A stretch of DNA of 20,239 bases from Flavobacteriaceae bacterium (GTDB taxonomy: Bacteria; Bacteroidota; Bacteroidia; Flavobacteriales; Flavobacteriaceae): positions 1 to 20,239 of the forward strand of contig CANEXR010000020.1 of assembly GCA_947443815.1 (NCBI GenBank), in the 5' to 3' direction. The notes beneath the pieces were generated by a model. It was not told where the DNA came from. It ran no database searches and saw nothing but the letters and a program-made list of their open reading frames with translations. The position numbers and the translations under genes were made by a program. How positions within the stretch are numbered: position 1 is the stretch's first letter; every line of letters begins with the position of its first letter. This document shows, one piece after another, positions 13,502 to 20,239 of the stretch.

Positions 13502-13900
13502 ATGGAAATAGAATTAGTAAAAAACAGAATTTCAGCTATTCATGGTGTTTGGAGTGCTTTAGGAGACAGCTTAGACAGCTTTAAGTATGGTCAAATGCAC
13601 GAAAGTTTTGTGGTAGAAATCATTTCGGAATATTGTATTGGTAAAGGCTATCAAGTCGATGGTTTTCCCATGCAAAAACGGGAATTAGCAAAAGTAAACG
13701 AAGTATATAATGAAGATTATTTTTGTTACGATCGTTACATTAAATACTTAGATGTTTTAGCAACCAAAGTTGAAGAGGTATTAGAATTAATGTTTTTTTA
13801 TTCTTCGACTTTCTGGCCAGGTCATTTTGATGATAAAGAAAGCTACAAACAGACCTTGTTAGATAATATTAGTTGTGATGTTTATGAGATTGATTTTTGA
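13502..13900 (+). CDS. Hypothetical protein, 132 residues
   Basis: I do not recognise this protein. It has no signal peptide or membrane segment and should be cytoplasmic. It is acidic overall (many Glu/Asp: VVEIISEYC, LATKVEEVLELM, HFDDKESYKQ, CDVYEIDF) and looks alpha/beta with a probable helix at about 85-98. There are three Cys (about 45, 75 and 126) in no metal-site arrangement. Support for it being real comes from a well-placed -7 element 19 bp upstream, an ATG start, consistent codon use and a terminator separating it from the previous gene. It has its own promoter and no functional neighbour. Confidence 0.7.
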   Translation: MEIELVKNRISAIHGVWSALGDSLDSFKYGQMHESFVVEIISEYCIGKGYQVDGFPMQKRELAKVNEVYNEDYFCYDRYIKYLDVLATKVEEVLELMFFYSSTFWPGHFDDKESYKQTLLDNISCDVYEIDF

Positions 13901-13953
13901 GCTTTAGCCTAAAGAATTAAGAGCATAAAAATTAAAGACTATGTTTATTAAAT

Positions 13954-13961
13954 TATATTTG
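13954..13961 (+). promoter_or_regulatory. -7 promoter element of the exonuclease gene
   Basis: TATATTTG fits TAnnTTTG. It lies 71 bp before the ATG at 14033, giving a leader of about 65 nt in which short ATG codons run quickly into stops. Confidence 0.5.
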
Positions 13962-14032
13962 TACTTCGATGAAAGAAGTACCAATAAATAGTTATATAAC
14001 AAACTTTCATTATGATAAATTAGTATGCTCTG

Positions 14033-14515
14033 ATGACTTTCACTGCCATAGATTTTGAAACTGCCATAGGATTTCACCCTTGTGCTGTAGGTATAATAAC
14101 TGTAGAAAATGGAGTAATTGTTGATGAATTTGTTAGCTTAATTAAACCGCCAAACAATGTTTATTCTCCTTATACCATACAAGTTCATGGAATTTATCCT
14201 AGGGATACTATGCATGCAAAATCATTTGCTCAAGTCTTTCCAGAAATACAAAAGAGGCTTGAAAACCGAGTAATTGTTGCCCATAATGAAAGTTTTGACA
14301 GGAATGTTTTGTCTAAATCAATGGCGCTTTACAATTTAGATTATGCCGATTTAAACATCGCATCTCGTTGGGAATGTACCGTAAAAATTTATAGAGAAAA
14401 AGGGTTAAAGCCAACAAAACTCAGTGATTGTTGTCGTGAAATGAAAATTCAGTTAAACCATCATGAAGCTTTATCCGATGCACGGGCTTGCGCAAAATTA
14501 TATTTATTGAAATAA
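14033..14515 (+). CDS. DnaQ-like 3'-5' exonuclease (DEDDh family)
   Basis: A compact 160-residue single-domain exonuclease. All five catalytic residues of the DEDDh group are visible: Asp7 and Glu9 in AIDFETA (Exo I), Asp89 in VAHNESFDRNVL (Exo II), and His144 and Asp149 in HHEALSDARA (Exo III). Such enzymes use two metal ions to remove nucleotides from DNA or RNA 3' ends, as in the proofreading epsilon subunit of DNA polymerase III. The protein has no BRCT, GIY-YIG or clamp-binding extension, so it may be a stand-alone nuclease rather than the replicative epsilon subunit. It is transcribed from its own promoter, and the DUF2851 gene follows 70 bp later. Confidence 0.9.
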   Translation: MTFTAIDFETAIGFHPCAVGIITVENGVIVDEFVSLIKPPNNVYSPYTIQVHGIYPRDTMHAKSFAQVFPEIQKRLENRVIVAHNESFDRNVLSKSMALYNLDYADLNIASRWECTVKIYREKGLKPTKLSDCCREMKIQLNHHEALSDARACAKLYLLK

Positions 14516-14585
14516 AATTCTTTCATTTTATTTTTTTTGACTATCTTAGATTTTAATCTATACGCCAATATTAAAAGTCAAAATC

Positions 14586-15863
14586 ATGAAAGAAGATTTT
14601 CTTCATTATCTCTGGAAATATAAAAAATTTGATACTTTACATCTAAAAACGATCAATAAGGAAGCCATAACGATTAGCCATGTAGGACACTATTTAGAAT
14701 TAGCAGGTCCAGATTTTTTTAATGCTCAAATTACTATTGGCAACCAAAAATGGGCCGGTAATGTTGAAATTCATATCAAATCTTCTGATTGGTATGTGCA
14801 TCATCATGAGAAAGACGTTGCTTATGAAAATGTAATTCTTCATGTCGTTTGGGAACATGATATTGAAATTTTTAGAAACGATAATACAGAAATTCCTGTT
14901 TTGGAACTCAAGAATTTTGTTGCTCAAGAAACGCTATTCAATTATCAAGCATTACTGTCTCCAAAATCATGGATTTTTTGTGAGAAACAATTAAAGGAAA
15001 TTGATACATTCATCCTGAAAAATTGGCAGGAACGTTTATTTTTTGAACGCTTAGAAAGAAAATCAAAGCCCATTTATACCTTGCTTGAACAAACCAACCA
15101 AGATTGGGAAGCCGTATTATTTTGCCTTTTAGCAAAGAATTTTGGATTAAATACAAATGGAGATTCCTTTTTTAAAATGGCACAATCCATCCCTTTTTCA
15201 ATAATTAGAAAGGAAAGTTTTGAAATCGAAAATTTAGAAGCCTTGATTTTTGGACACACCGGTTTATTAGCTTCAGATAAAGAAGATGTTTATTTTCAAG
15301 ATTTAAAATTCAGGTATTTTTATTTACTTCATAAATACCAAATTGAGAAAATAATTTTGGAGCCCGTACAATTTTTTAAACATCGCCCAGATAATTTTCC
15401 AACGATACGGCTTTCTCAATTGGCAGGACTTTATCACTGTCATCAAAATTTATTTTCTAAAATTTGCAAATTAAATAGGGTAGAGGATATTTACAAAGTT
15501 TTCAATGTATCTGCCTCAAGATATTGGCAAAATCATTATCAATTCGACAAAGAAAGCCCGAAGAAAAAGAAGTCTCTTTCGAAATCATTCGTCGATTTGT
15601 TAATAATAAATACTATTATTCCACTTCAGTTTGCTTACGCCAAAAGCCAAGGAAAAGAATTTTCAGAGGAATTAATTCATCTCCTTGAAAATGTGGCTCC
15701 TGAAAAAAATGCAACCTTAGATAAATTTAATTCATTTGGATTAAAATCTCAAAATGCTTTTGAAACACAAGCTTTATTACAGCTTAAAAATGAATATTGC
15801 AATTCAAGTAAATGCCTCGATTGCGCCATTGGGATTAGCTTACTCAAAAAAGAAGGAAGTTAG
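14586..15863 (+). CDS. DUF2851 family protein
   Basis: A 425-residue cytoplasmic protein of the Bacteroidota-associated DUF2851 family. The recognisable N-terminal signature includes FLHYLWKYKKFD, GPDFFNAQITIG, WAGNVEIHIKSSDWYVHHH and VILHVVWEHD (about 5-95). The middle is helical (about 130-300). The C-terminus carries CNSSKCLDCAIG with Cys405, Cys410 and Cys413 (CX4CX2C), which could bind a metal or cluster. The conserved Asp/Glu/His-rich N-terminal beta region recalls a nuclease-like core, but I have no firm basis for an activity. The gene follows an exonuclease gene on the same strand after 70 bp, with no clear promoter between, so they may be co-transcribed. Confidence 0.88.
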   Translation: MKEDFLHYLWKYKKFDTLHLKTINKEAITISHVGHYLELAGPDFFNAQITIGNQKWAGNVEIHIKSSDWYVHHHEKDVAYENVILHVVWEHDIEIFRNDNTEIPVLELKNFVAQETLFNYQALLSPKSWIFCEKQLKEIDTFILKNWQERLFFERLERKSKPIYTLLEQTNQDWEAVLFCLLAKNFGLNTNGDSFFKMAQSIPFSIIRKESFEIENLEALIFGHTGLLASDKEDVYFQDLKFRYFYLLHKYQIEKIILEPVQFFKHRPDNFPTIRLSQLAGLYHCHQNLFSKICKLNRVEDIYKVFNVSASRYWQNHYQFDKESPKKKKSLSKSFVDLLIINTIIPLQFAYAKSQGKEFSEELIHLLENVAPEKNATLDKFNSFGLKSQNAFETQALLQLKNEYCNSSKCLDCAIGISLLKKEGS

Positions 15864-15888
15864 CGGGTAGTGGCTTGTAATAATAATG

Positions 15889-15896
15889 TAAATTTG
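15889..15896 (+). promoter_or_regulatory. -7 promoter element of the PspC-like gene
   Basis: TAAATTTG fits TAnnTTTG, 32 bp before the ATG at 15929. Confidence 0.5.
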
Positions 15897-15928
15897 CTTT
15901 TGATTCCTAAAACAACAAATTTCATAAA

Positions 15929-16156
15929 ATGTCAGTAGTCTTAAAGCTTAAATTCTTTTTCGAAAAACATGGGTTTCATGTTTCTTCTCGGTTAGCCGAT
16001 ACTTTAGGAATGCGCGCAAGCAGTGTACGTTTGTTTTTTATCTATTTATCCTTTGTTACTGTAGGATTATGGTTTGCTGTATATTTAACTTTGGCTTTTT
16101 GGATGCGCTTAAAAGATTTAATTCGAGCAAAAAGGACTTCGGTTTTTGATTTATAA
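15929..16156 (+). CDS. PspC-domain small membrane protein
   Basis: A 75-residue protein with the single PspC-like domain: an N-terminal amphipathic part (LKLKFFFEKHGFHVSSRLADTLGMRASSVRLFFIY) and one transmembrane segment (about 35-58, LFFIYLSFVTVGLWFAVYLTLAF), followed by a basic tail. PspC proteins act in the phage-shock envelope stress response of proteobacteria. In Bacteroidota small members such as this are common, are often labelled as regulators and have no proven role. No other psp gene is nearby. It has its own promoter and ends at a strong terminator shared with the convergent permease. Confidence 0.85.
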   Translation: MSVVLKLKFFFEKHGFHVSSRLADTLGMRASSVRLFFIYLSFVTVGLWFAVYLTLAFWMRLKDLIRAKRTSVFDL

Positions 16157-16198
16157 AAAAAGGGATTTAAAGTATTGTGAACTTTTAATCCCTTTTTT
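16156..16198 (+). terminator. Bidirectional intrinsic terminator
   Basis: Two 18-nt arms (16156-16173, AAAAAAGGGATTTAAAGT, and 16181-16198) pair at 17 of 18 positions around a 7-nt loop. A-run and T-run ends allow termination of both the PspC-like gene and the convergent permease gene. Confidence 0.9.
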
Positions 16199-16214
16199 AA
16201 TTTTATTTTTTTGT

Positions 16215-17693
16215 CTATTCTTTAGTATTGTTTAAAACACTATTTTTCTTTCCGTAAAAAAAATAGAATAAGATACCGATTGCCATCCAAGCAAAAAGTC
16301 TTAACCAGTTTGTCCAACCTAATCCAGCCATCATCAACACACATGTAATAACACCTAAAATTGGTACTAACGGAACAAATGGTGTTTTGAATTCTCTAAC
16401 CATATTTGGTTCTTTTTTTCTTAAAATAATTACAGAAACGCATACAAGTGAAAAAGCAAATAGCGTCCCAATACTTGTCATATCACCTACAATATCACCT
16501 GGGATAAATGCTGCAAAAGCTCCTACGATTACAAAAATAACGATATTGGCTTTGTATGGTGTTTTATATTTTGAATGTAAATCACTAAACATTTTAGGTA
16601 ATAATCCATCTTTACCCATGGCATAGAATACTCTTGATTGTCCCAATAACATAACTAAAATAACAGATGAAAAGCCAGCCAAAATAGCTACTGTAACCAA
16701 TTGGCCTAACCAAGCATATCCAATCATGTATTTATTGATAGCAAATGCTACTGAAGCTTCTTTACCACCAGTTCTAAAATCTTCAACAGTGGCCACACCA
16801 GTCAAAACATGAGCAAAAAGAATATACAAAACGGTGCAAACTGCCAAGGAACCTAGAATTCCAATAGGCATATTTCTCTTAGGATTTTTGGTTTCTTGTG
16901 CCGCTGTACTTACTGCATCAAATCCTATAAATGCAAAAAATACCGTTCCAGCTGCCCCTATAATTCCCCAAAAACCTCCAAAATGATGATCAATTCCATG
17001 CTCATCCGTAAAAATTGAACTTGGTGGTATATAAGGTGTGTGGTTAGCGGGATTTACAAAGTTCCATCCAATGATGATGATAAGTACAACAATTGTTACT
17101 TTGACAACTACTATAATTCCATTTACAAATGCAGATTCTTGAATTCCTTTTATCAATAATAAACTAATAAGCCCAACAATAAATAAAGCCGGTAAATTAA
17201 TTAATCCATGTTCCCCAGTTTCTAAATTGGATTGAAAAGGAGAATGAGATAAAGAATAAGGTATAGGACTTATATGGAGGACATTGACCAGTAGATTATT
17301 TAGATATTCACTCCATGCAATTCCAACAGTTGCTGCACCAACAGCATATTCAAGTATTAAGTCCCAACCAATAATCCAAGCTAGAAATTCCCCCATTGTT
17401 GCATAAGTATAAGTGTATGCACTACCTGAAATTGGGATTGAGGAAGAAAGTTCAGCATAACATAAGCCTGCTAATGCACATCCAATAGCCGCTACAATAA
17501 AAGCAATTGTTACAGAAGGACCTGCATTTTGTGATGCTGCCATTGCAGTTCTCACAAATAATCCAGCTCCTATAATTGCTCCAATTCCTAGTGCAATTAA
17601 CGACCATGCTGTAAGTGTTCTTTTTAATCCTTTTTCTGAATCAGCAGCTTCTGCTAATAGCTGGGATAAAGGTTTTCTTTTCCAAATTGACAT
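16215..17693 (-). CDS. APC-family amino acid permease (cationic amino acid transporter-like)
   Basis: A 492-residue inner membrane transporter of the amino acid-polyamine-organocation superfamily. The first transmembrane segment carries the substrate-binding GIGAIIGAGLFV (about 36-47), followed by ALAGLCYAELSSSIPISGSAYTYTYATMGEFLAWIIGWDLILEY across helices 2-3, and FFAFIGFDAVSTAAQETKNPKRNMP, the conserved loop around helices 6-7. About 12 or more hydrophobic segments are apparent. The overall pattern fits bacterial CAT-like permeases, which import amino acids by proton symport or exchange; substrate specificity cannot be read from the sequence. The N-terminal cytoplasmic tail (WKRKPLSQLLAEA) is typical of the CAT group. 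It has its own promoter and is not in an operon with metabolic genes. Confidence 0.93.
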   Translation of the reverse strand: MSIWKRKPLSQLLAEAADSEKGLKRTLTAWSLIALGIGAIIGAGLFVRTAMAASQNAGPSVTIAFIVAAIGCALAGLCYAELSSSIPISGSAYTYTYATMGEFLAWIIGWDLILEYAVGAATVGIAWSEYLNNLLVNVLHISPIPYSLSHSPFQSNLETGEHGLINLPALFIVGLISLLLIKGIQESAFVNGIIVVVKVTIVVLIIIIGWNFVNPANHTPYIPPSSIFTDEHGIDHHFGGFWGIIGAAGTVFFAFIGFDAVSTAAQETKNPKRNMPIGILGSLAVCTVLYILFAHVLTGVATVEDFRTGGKEASVAFAINKYMIGYAWLGQLVTVAILAGFSSVILVMLLGQSRVFYAMGKDGLLPKMFSDLHSKYKTPYKANIVIFVIVGAFAAFIPGDIVGDMTSIGTLFAFSLVCVSVIILRKKEPNMVREFKTPFVPLVPILGVITCVLMMAGLGWTNWLRLFAWMAIGILFYFFYGKKNSVLNNTKE

Positions 17694-17722
17694 ATATAGT
17701 TAGTTAAGTTATTATTAAGTTC

Positions 17723-17730
17723 CAAATGTA
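17723..17730 (-). promoter_or_regulatory. -7 promoter element of the permease gene
   Basis: On the minus strand TACATTTG fits TAnnTTTG, about 30 bp before the permease ATG; TTG at 17756-17754 is a possible -33 element. The gap 17694-17946 otherwise holds only A/T-rich sequence and the opposing promoter at 17875. Confidence 0.5.
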
Positions 17731-17874
17731 TTCTTTTTTGTAAAAAATAAAAACAATATTGCAGTTTTAAGTTATAAAAAAAAGAACAAAATGCTGTTTT
17801 TTATTGATAATCCCTTTTTTAACACTGACATATACCCTAAAATCCTTAATATTAAATTTTCTGATTGGGATTAA

Positions 17875-17882
17875 TATTTTTG
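17875..17882 (+). promoter_or_regulatory. -7 promoter element of the HhH protein/acyl-CoA dehydrogenase unit
   Basis: TATTTTTG fits TAnnTTTG, 64 bp before the ATG at 17947. The leader contains the A/T-only stretch TTTATATTTTTATAAA. Confidence 0.5.
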
Positions 17883-17946
17883 CTTCTAATATCAATATGT
17901 AGTAAATTATTTATATTTTTATAAATGCTAAAAATAAATAATTGTA

Positions 17947-18834
17947 ATGATGGGTTTTAAAACGATACAAGCATATTTCAATTTTTCAAAAGAGCAACGA
18001 ATAGGTATTTTTTTGCTTTTTGTGATTATTGTGGTATTACAAACTATTTATTTTTTTGCCGATTTTAGTGCAATCTCAAAAAAATATCCCGAAGAACAAA
18101 AATGGTTTTCATTTCAAATGCAAATTGATTCTATGAAAGCATCAACCCAAAGTTTTATCCCAAAACAATATCCTTTCAATCCTAATTTTATTACGGACTA
18201 TAAAGGCTATAAATTAGGCATGTCTGTTGCTGAAATAGATAGATTATTAATTTATAGAAAACAAAATAAATATGTCAACTCATCAAAAGAGTTTCAAAAT
18301 GTAACTAAAGTTTCAGATTCATTATTAGGTGCGATTGCTCCTTATTTTAAATTTCCAGATTGGGTCAATCAGAAAAAAGATTTTAGTAGTAGTAAAAAAT
18401 ACAATTATACGGCTTTCGCCAAAAAAGATAAAGTAGTTCCAACCGATATTAATCTGGCAACCCAAGAGGATTTGAATAAAATTTATGGAATCGGTGATGC
18501 AATTTCGCTTCGAATTTTGAAACAAAAAGAAAGTTTGGGTGGGTTTGTTTCAATGGAACAACTAAACGAAGTTTGGGGGCTTTCTCCCGAAGTTATTGAA
18601 AAATTGAACCTGCATTTTAAAATTGTAGCACTTCCAAACTTTAAAAAAATAGCAATCAATTCCGCTTCATTAAAAGATCTTTCTCAATTCCCATATTTTA
18701 AATATCCGTTAGCTAAACAAATCATAACGTTTCGTAGTATGAATGGCGATATTAAAAATATTGAGGATTTAATAAAAATTAAGGGTTTTCCTGCTGATAA
18801 AGCAAAAATAATTGACTTATATTTGGACTTTTAA
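17947..18834 (+). CDS. Membrane-anchored helix-hairpin-helix (ComEA-like) protein
   Basis: A 295-residue protein with a short cytoplasmic N-terminus and one transmembrane segment (about 19-39), followed by ComEA-like helix-hairpin-helix units: a degenerate one (about 78-134), a clear one (DINLATQEDLNKIYGIGDAISLRILKQ through VWGLSPEVIEKL, about 167-220) and a third (INSASLKDLSQFPYFKYPLAKQII through IKGFPADKAKIIDLY, about 237-292). In Firmicutes ComEA binds incoming DNA during transformation; the larger multi-repeat form here is a Bacteroidota type whose role is not established. The basic pattern suggests non-specific DNA binding outside the inner membrane, by inference. ATG at 17950 is an equally good start. 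The acyl-CoA dehydrogenase gene follows 15 bp later. Confidence 0.87.
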   Translation: MMGFKTIQAYFNFSKEQRIGIFLLFVIIVVLQTIYFFADFSAISKKYPEEQKWFSFQMQIDSMKASTQSFIPKQYPFNPNFITDYKGYKLGMSVAEIDRLLIYRKQNKYVNSSKEFQNVTKVSDSLLGAIAPYFKFPDWVNQKKDFSSSKKYNYTAFAKKDKVVPTDINLATQEDLNKIYGIGDAISLRILKQKESLGGFVSMEQLNEVWGLSPEVIEKLNLHFKIVALPNFKKIAINSASLKDLSQFPYFKYPLAKQIITFRSMNGDIKNIEDLIKIKGFPADKAKIIDLYLDF

Positions 18835-18849
18835 ATAAAACAGGGTACA

Positions 18850-19992
18850 ATGAACTTCGATTATAATGAAACGCAATCTATGATTGCACAATCAATACGA
18901 GATTTTGCAGAGCTGAATATTAGACCTCATATAATGGAGTGGGATGAGGCGCAAACTTTTCCGATTCCGTTATTCAAAAAATTAGGAGAAATGGGATTTA
19001 TGGGCGTTTTAGTCCCAATTGAGCTAGGAGGTTCTGGGTTAGGATATCATGAATATGTGACTATTATTGAAGAAATATCCAAAGTAGATCCATCAATAGG
19101 GTTGTCTGTTGCAGCACATAATTCTTTGTGTACTAATCATATTTTGACATTTGGTAATGAAGAACAAAAGAAAAAATGGATTCCAAAATTAGCTACTGGC
19201 GAGCACATTGGTGCTTGGGGATTAACGGAGCATAACACGGGATCAGATGCTGGTGGAATGAACACCATAGCAAAAAAAGAAGGTGATTTTTGGATTATCA
19301 ACGGAGCTAAGAATTTCATTACACATGCTATTTCAGGTGATATTGCAGTAGTGATTGTTCGTACTGGTGAAAAAGGCGATTCAAAAGGGATGACTGCATT
19401 TGTTTTTGAAAAAGGAATGCCTGGATTTACTTCTGGTAAAAAAGAAAATAAACTAGGAATGCGTGCTAGTGAAACTGCTGAATTGATCTTTGATGATTGC
19501 AGAATTCCTGATGCCAACCGTTTAGGTGATGTGGGTCAAGGTTTTATTCAAGCTATGAAAATATTGGATGGAGGAAGAATATCCATTGGGGCGCTATCTT
19601 TAGGTGTTGCAAAAGGGGCTTATGAAGCGGCTTTGAAATATTCGAAAGAGCGGCATCAATTTGGAAAACCAATTTCAGAATTTCAAGGGATAGCATTTAA
19701 ATTAGCAGATATGGCTACTGAAATTGAAGCTTCGGAATTGTTATTGCATAAAGCGGCATTTTTGAAGGAAGAAAATCGTCCAGTAACTACTTTGGGCGCT
19801 ATGGCTAAAATGTATGCTTCCGAAGTTTGCGTAAAAGTAGCTAATGAAGCTGTCCAGATTCATGGTGGTTATGGCTACACGAAAGATTATCCAGTAGAAA
19901 AATTTTATAGAGACGCCAAATTATGTACAATTGGAGAAGGAACTACTGAAATTCAAAAAGTAGTCATTTCTAGAAATATTTTGAAAGATTAA
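18850..19992 (+). CDS. Acyl-CoA dehydrogenase
   Basis: A 380-residue flavoprotein of the short/medium-chain acyl-CoA dehydrogenase type, which introduces the alpha-beta double bond in fatty acid or branched-chain amino acid breakdown. Visible landmarks are the FAD/substrate signature WGLTEHNTGSDAGGM (about 123-137), INGAKNFITHA, KLGMRASET, the RHQFGKPISEFQ loop, and the C-terminal VQIHGGYGYTKDYPVEKFYRDAK. The catalytic base Glu363 lies in IGEGTTEIQKVVISR, the position used in short- and medium-chain members. Chain-length preference cannot be read directly. It lies 15 bp after the HhH gene with no promoter between, so it is probably co-transcribed although the functions are unrelated. A terminator follows. 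Confidence 0.95.
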   Translation: MNFDYNETQSMIAQSIRDFAELNIRPHIMEWDEAQTFPIPLFKKLGEMGFMGVLVPIELGGSGLGYHEYVTIIEEISKVDPSIGLSVAAHNSLCTNHILTFGNEEQKKKWIPKLATGEHIGAWGLTEHNTGSDAGGMNTIAKKEGDFWIINGAKNFITHAISGDIAVVIVRTGEKGDSKGMTAFVFEKGMPGFTSGKKENKLGMRASETAELIFDDCRIPDANRLGDVGQGFIQAMKILDGGRISIGALSLGVAKGAYEAALKYSKERHQFGKPISEFQGIAFKLADMATEIEASELLLHKAAFLKEENRPVTTLGAMAKMYASEVCVKVANEAVQIHGGYGYTKDYPVEKFYRDAKLCTIGEGTTEIQKVVISRNILKD

Positions 19993-20013
19993 AAAAATTA
20001 ATATAGAGAGAAG

Positions 20014-20049
20014 AGTCAAGAAGCAAGAAATTGTAACTTGACTTTTTTG
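20014..20049 (+). terminator. Intrinsic terminator after the acyl-CoA dehydrogenase gene
   Basis: AGTCAAG (20014-20020) pairs with CTTGACT (20037-20043), followed immediately by a T-run. The 16-nt loop makes it weaker than the other terminators in the window. Confidence 0.6.
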
Positions 20050-20093
20050 ATTCAATCGATCCAGTTTTTTCTTATTCTATTTTCTTATTCAAA

Positions 20094-20121
20094 ATAATTC
20101 ATAATTCATAATTCATAATTC
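20094..20121 (+). repeat. Four tandem copies of the heptamer ATAATTC
   Basis: Perfect copies lie at 20094-20100, 20101-20107, 20108-20114 and 20115-20121, ending 11 bp before the rpsU -7 element, so the array covers its -33 region. Confidence 0.9.
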
Positions 20122-20132
20122 AAAATATTGAT

Positions 20133-20140
20133 TACTTTTG
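20133..20140 (+). promoter_or_regulatory. -7 promoter element of rpsU
   Basis: TACTTTTG fits TAnnTTTG. The predicted transcript starts near 20145, leaving about 25 nt of leader that is almost entirely the extended Shine-Dalgarno and its spacer. Confidence 0.6.
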
Positions 20141-20149
20141 CACACTTAA

Positions 20150-20161
20150 AGAAAGGGGGTG
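20150..20161 (+). promoter_or_regulatory. Extended Shine-Dalgarno of rpsU
   Basis: AGAAAGGGGGTG matches, at 11 of 12 positions, the complement of the Bacteroidota 16S rRNA 3' end (CACCUCCUUUCU, from general knowledge). The one difference (A to G) still pairs as G-U. The core GGGGG ends 10 nt before the ATG at 20170. No other gene in the window has a comparable site. Confidence 0.85.
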
Positions 20162-20169
20162 TCTATATT

Positions 20170-20239
20170 ATGTTAATTATACCAATTAAAGACGGAGAAA
20201 ATATCGATAGAGCGTTAAAACGCTACAAAAGAAAATTTG
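20170..20239 (+). CDS. rpsU: 30S ribosomal protein bS21, 3'-truncated by the window
   Basis: The first 23 codons are visible (MLIIPIKDGENIDRALKRYKRKF), matching the conserved bS21 N-terminus (PIKDGENIDRALKR/YKRKF is typical of Bacteroidota). bS21 is a small subunit protein near the 16S rRNA 3' end. In Flavobacterium it has been reported to help sequester the anti-Shine-Dalgarno, which bears on the unusual leader of this gene. The rest of the gene lies outside the window. Confidence 0.95.
   Translation, partial: MLIIPIKDGENIDRALKRYKRKF

Noticed and set aside
14550..14563. Short inverted repeat TAGATT/AATCTA before the DUF2851 gene
   Set aside because: Six-base arms in very A/T-rich sequence are expected by chance and no regulatory context supports it.
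19137..19517. A 126-codon minus-strand frame inside the acyl-CoA dehydrogenase gene
   Set aside because: It is antisense to a strongly conserved enzyme, has no promoter and no recognisable domain; it is a shadow frame.

Overview
The window looks like a chromosome segment from a low-GC member of the Bacteroidota, most likely Flavobacterium or a close relative. Three things point there. The protein families are typical (DUF2851, a Porin_10-type putative porin, flavobacterial PspC-like and LysRS forms, lipoproteins with acidic residues after the lipidated Cys). Most transcription units start with the Bacteroidota -7 promoter element TAnnTTTG. Shine-Dalgarno sequences are almost absent, with one striking exception at rpsU. 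No phage, insertion sequence, CRISPR array, rRNA or tRNA was seen.

Layout. (1) 1-1506: the end of a moa operon, with a 5'-truncated MoaB-type domain (probably the tail of a MoaC/MoaB fusion) overlapping moaA, for molybdenum cofactor synthesis. (2) 1570-5121: a four-gene exported module that is the most interesting part of the window. It holds a small membrane-anchored protein with an MHCNGKCH motif, an MbnP-like copper-binding lipoprotein, an MbnH/MauG-like dihaem cytochrome c peroxidase and an outer-membrane-barrel-like protein with an N-terminal CDACGC motif. By analogy with characterised MbnP/MbnH pairs, the dihaem enzyme may oxidise a Trp of its lipoprotein partner to build a copper site; the flanking Cys-rich proteins would then be accessory copper-handling parts. 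A long imperfect palindromic repeat fills the gap between the third and fourth genes. (3) 5119-5343: three tandem copies of a terminator unit between convergent genes. (4) 5358-9627: lysS (-), an orphan lipoprotein, lipB and rnhB (-); a second, shorter copy of the palindromic repeat lies upstream of the lipoprotein. (5) 9770-13219: a putative porin and a haem-less cystathionine beta-synthase-type enzyme. (6) 13502-16156: an unknown 132-residue protein, a DnaQ-like DEDDh exonuclease, a DUF2851 protein and a PspC-like small membrane protein. (7) 16215-17693 (-): an APC-family (CAT-like) amino acid permease. (8) 17947-19992: a membrane-tethered helix-hairpin-helix protein followed 15 bp later by an acyl-CoA dehydrogenase. 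(9) 20170-end: the start of rpsU (bS21), preceded by a 12-nt match to the Bacteroidota 16S rRNA 3' end.

Outside the copper-like module the genes are mostly housekeeping and independently transcribed. Terminator hairpins separate several units. The most informative non-coding signals are the palindromic repeat family, the triplicated terminator and the extended Shine-Dalgarno of rpsU.
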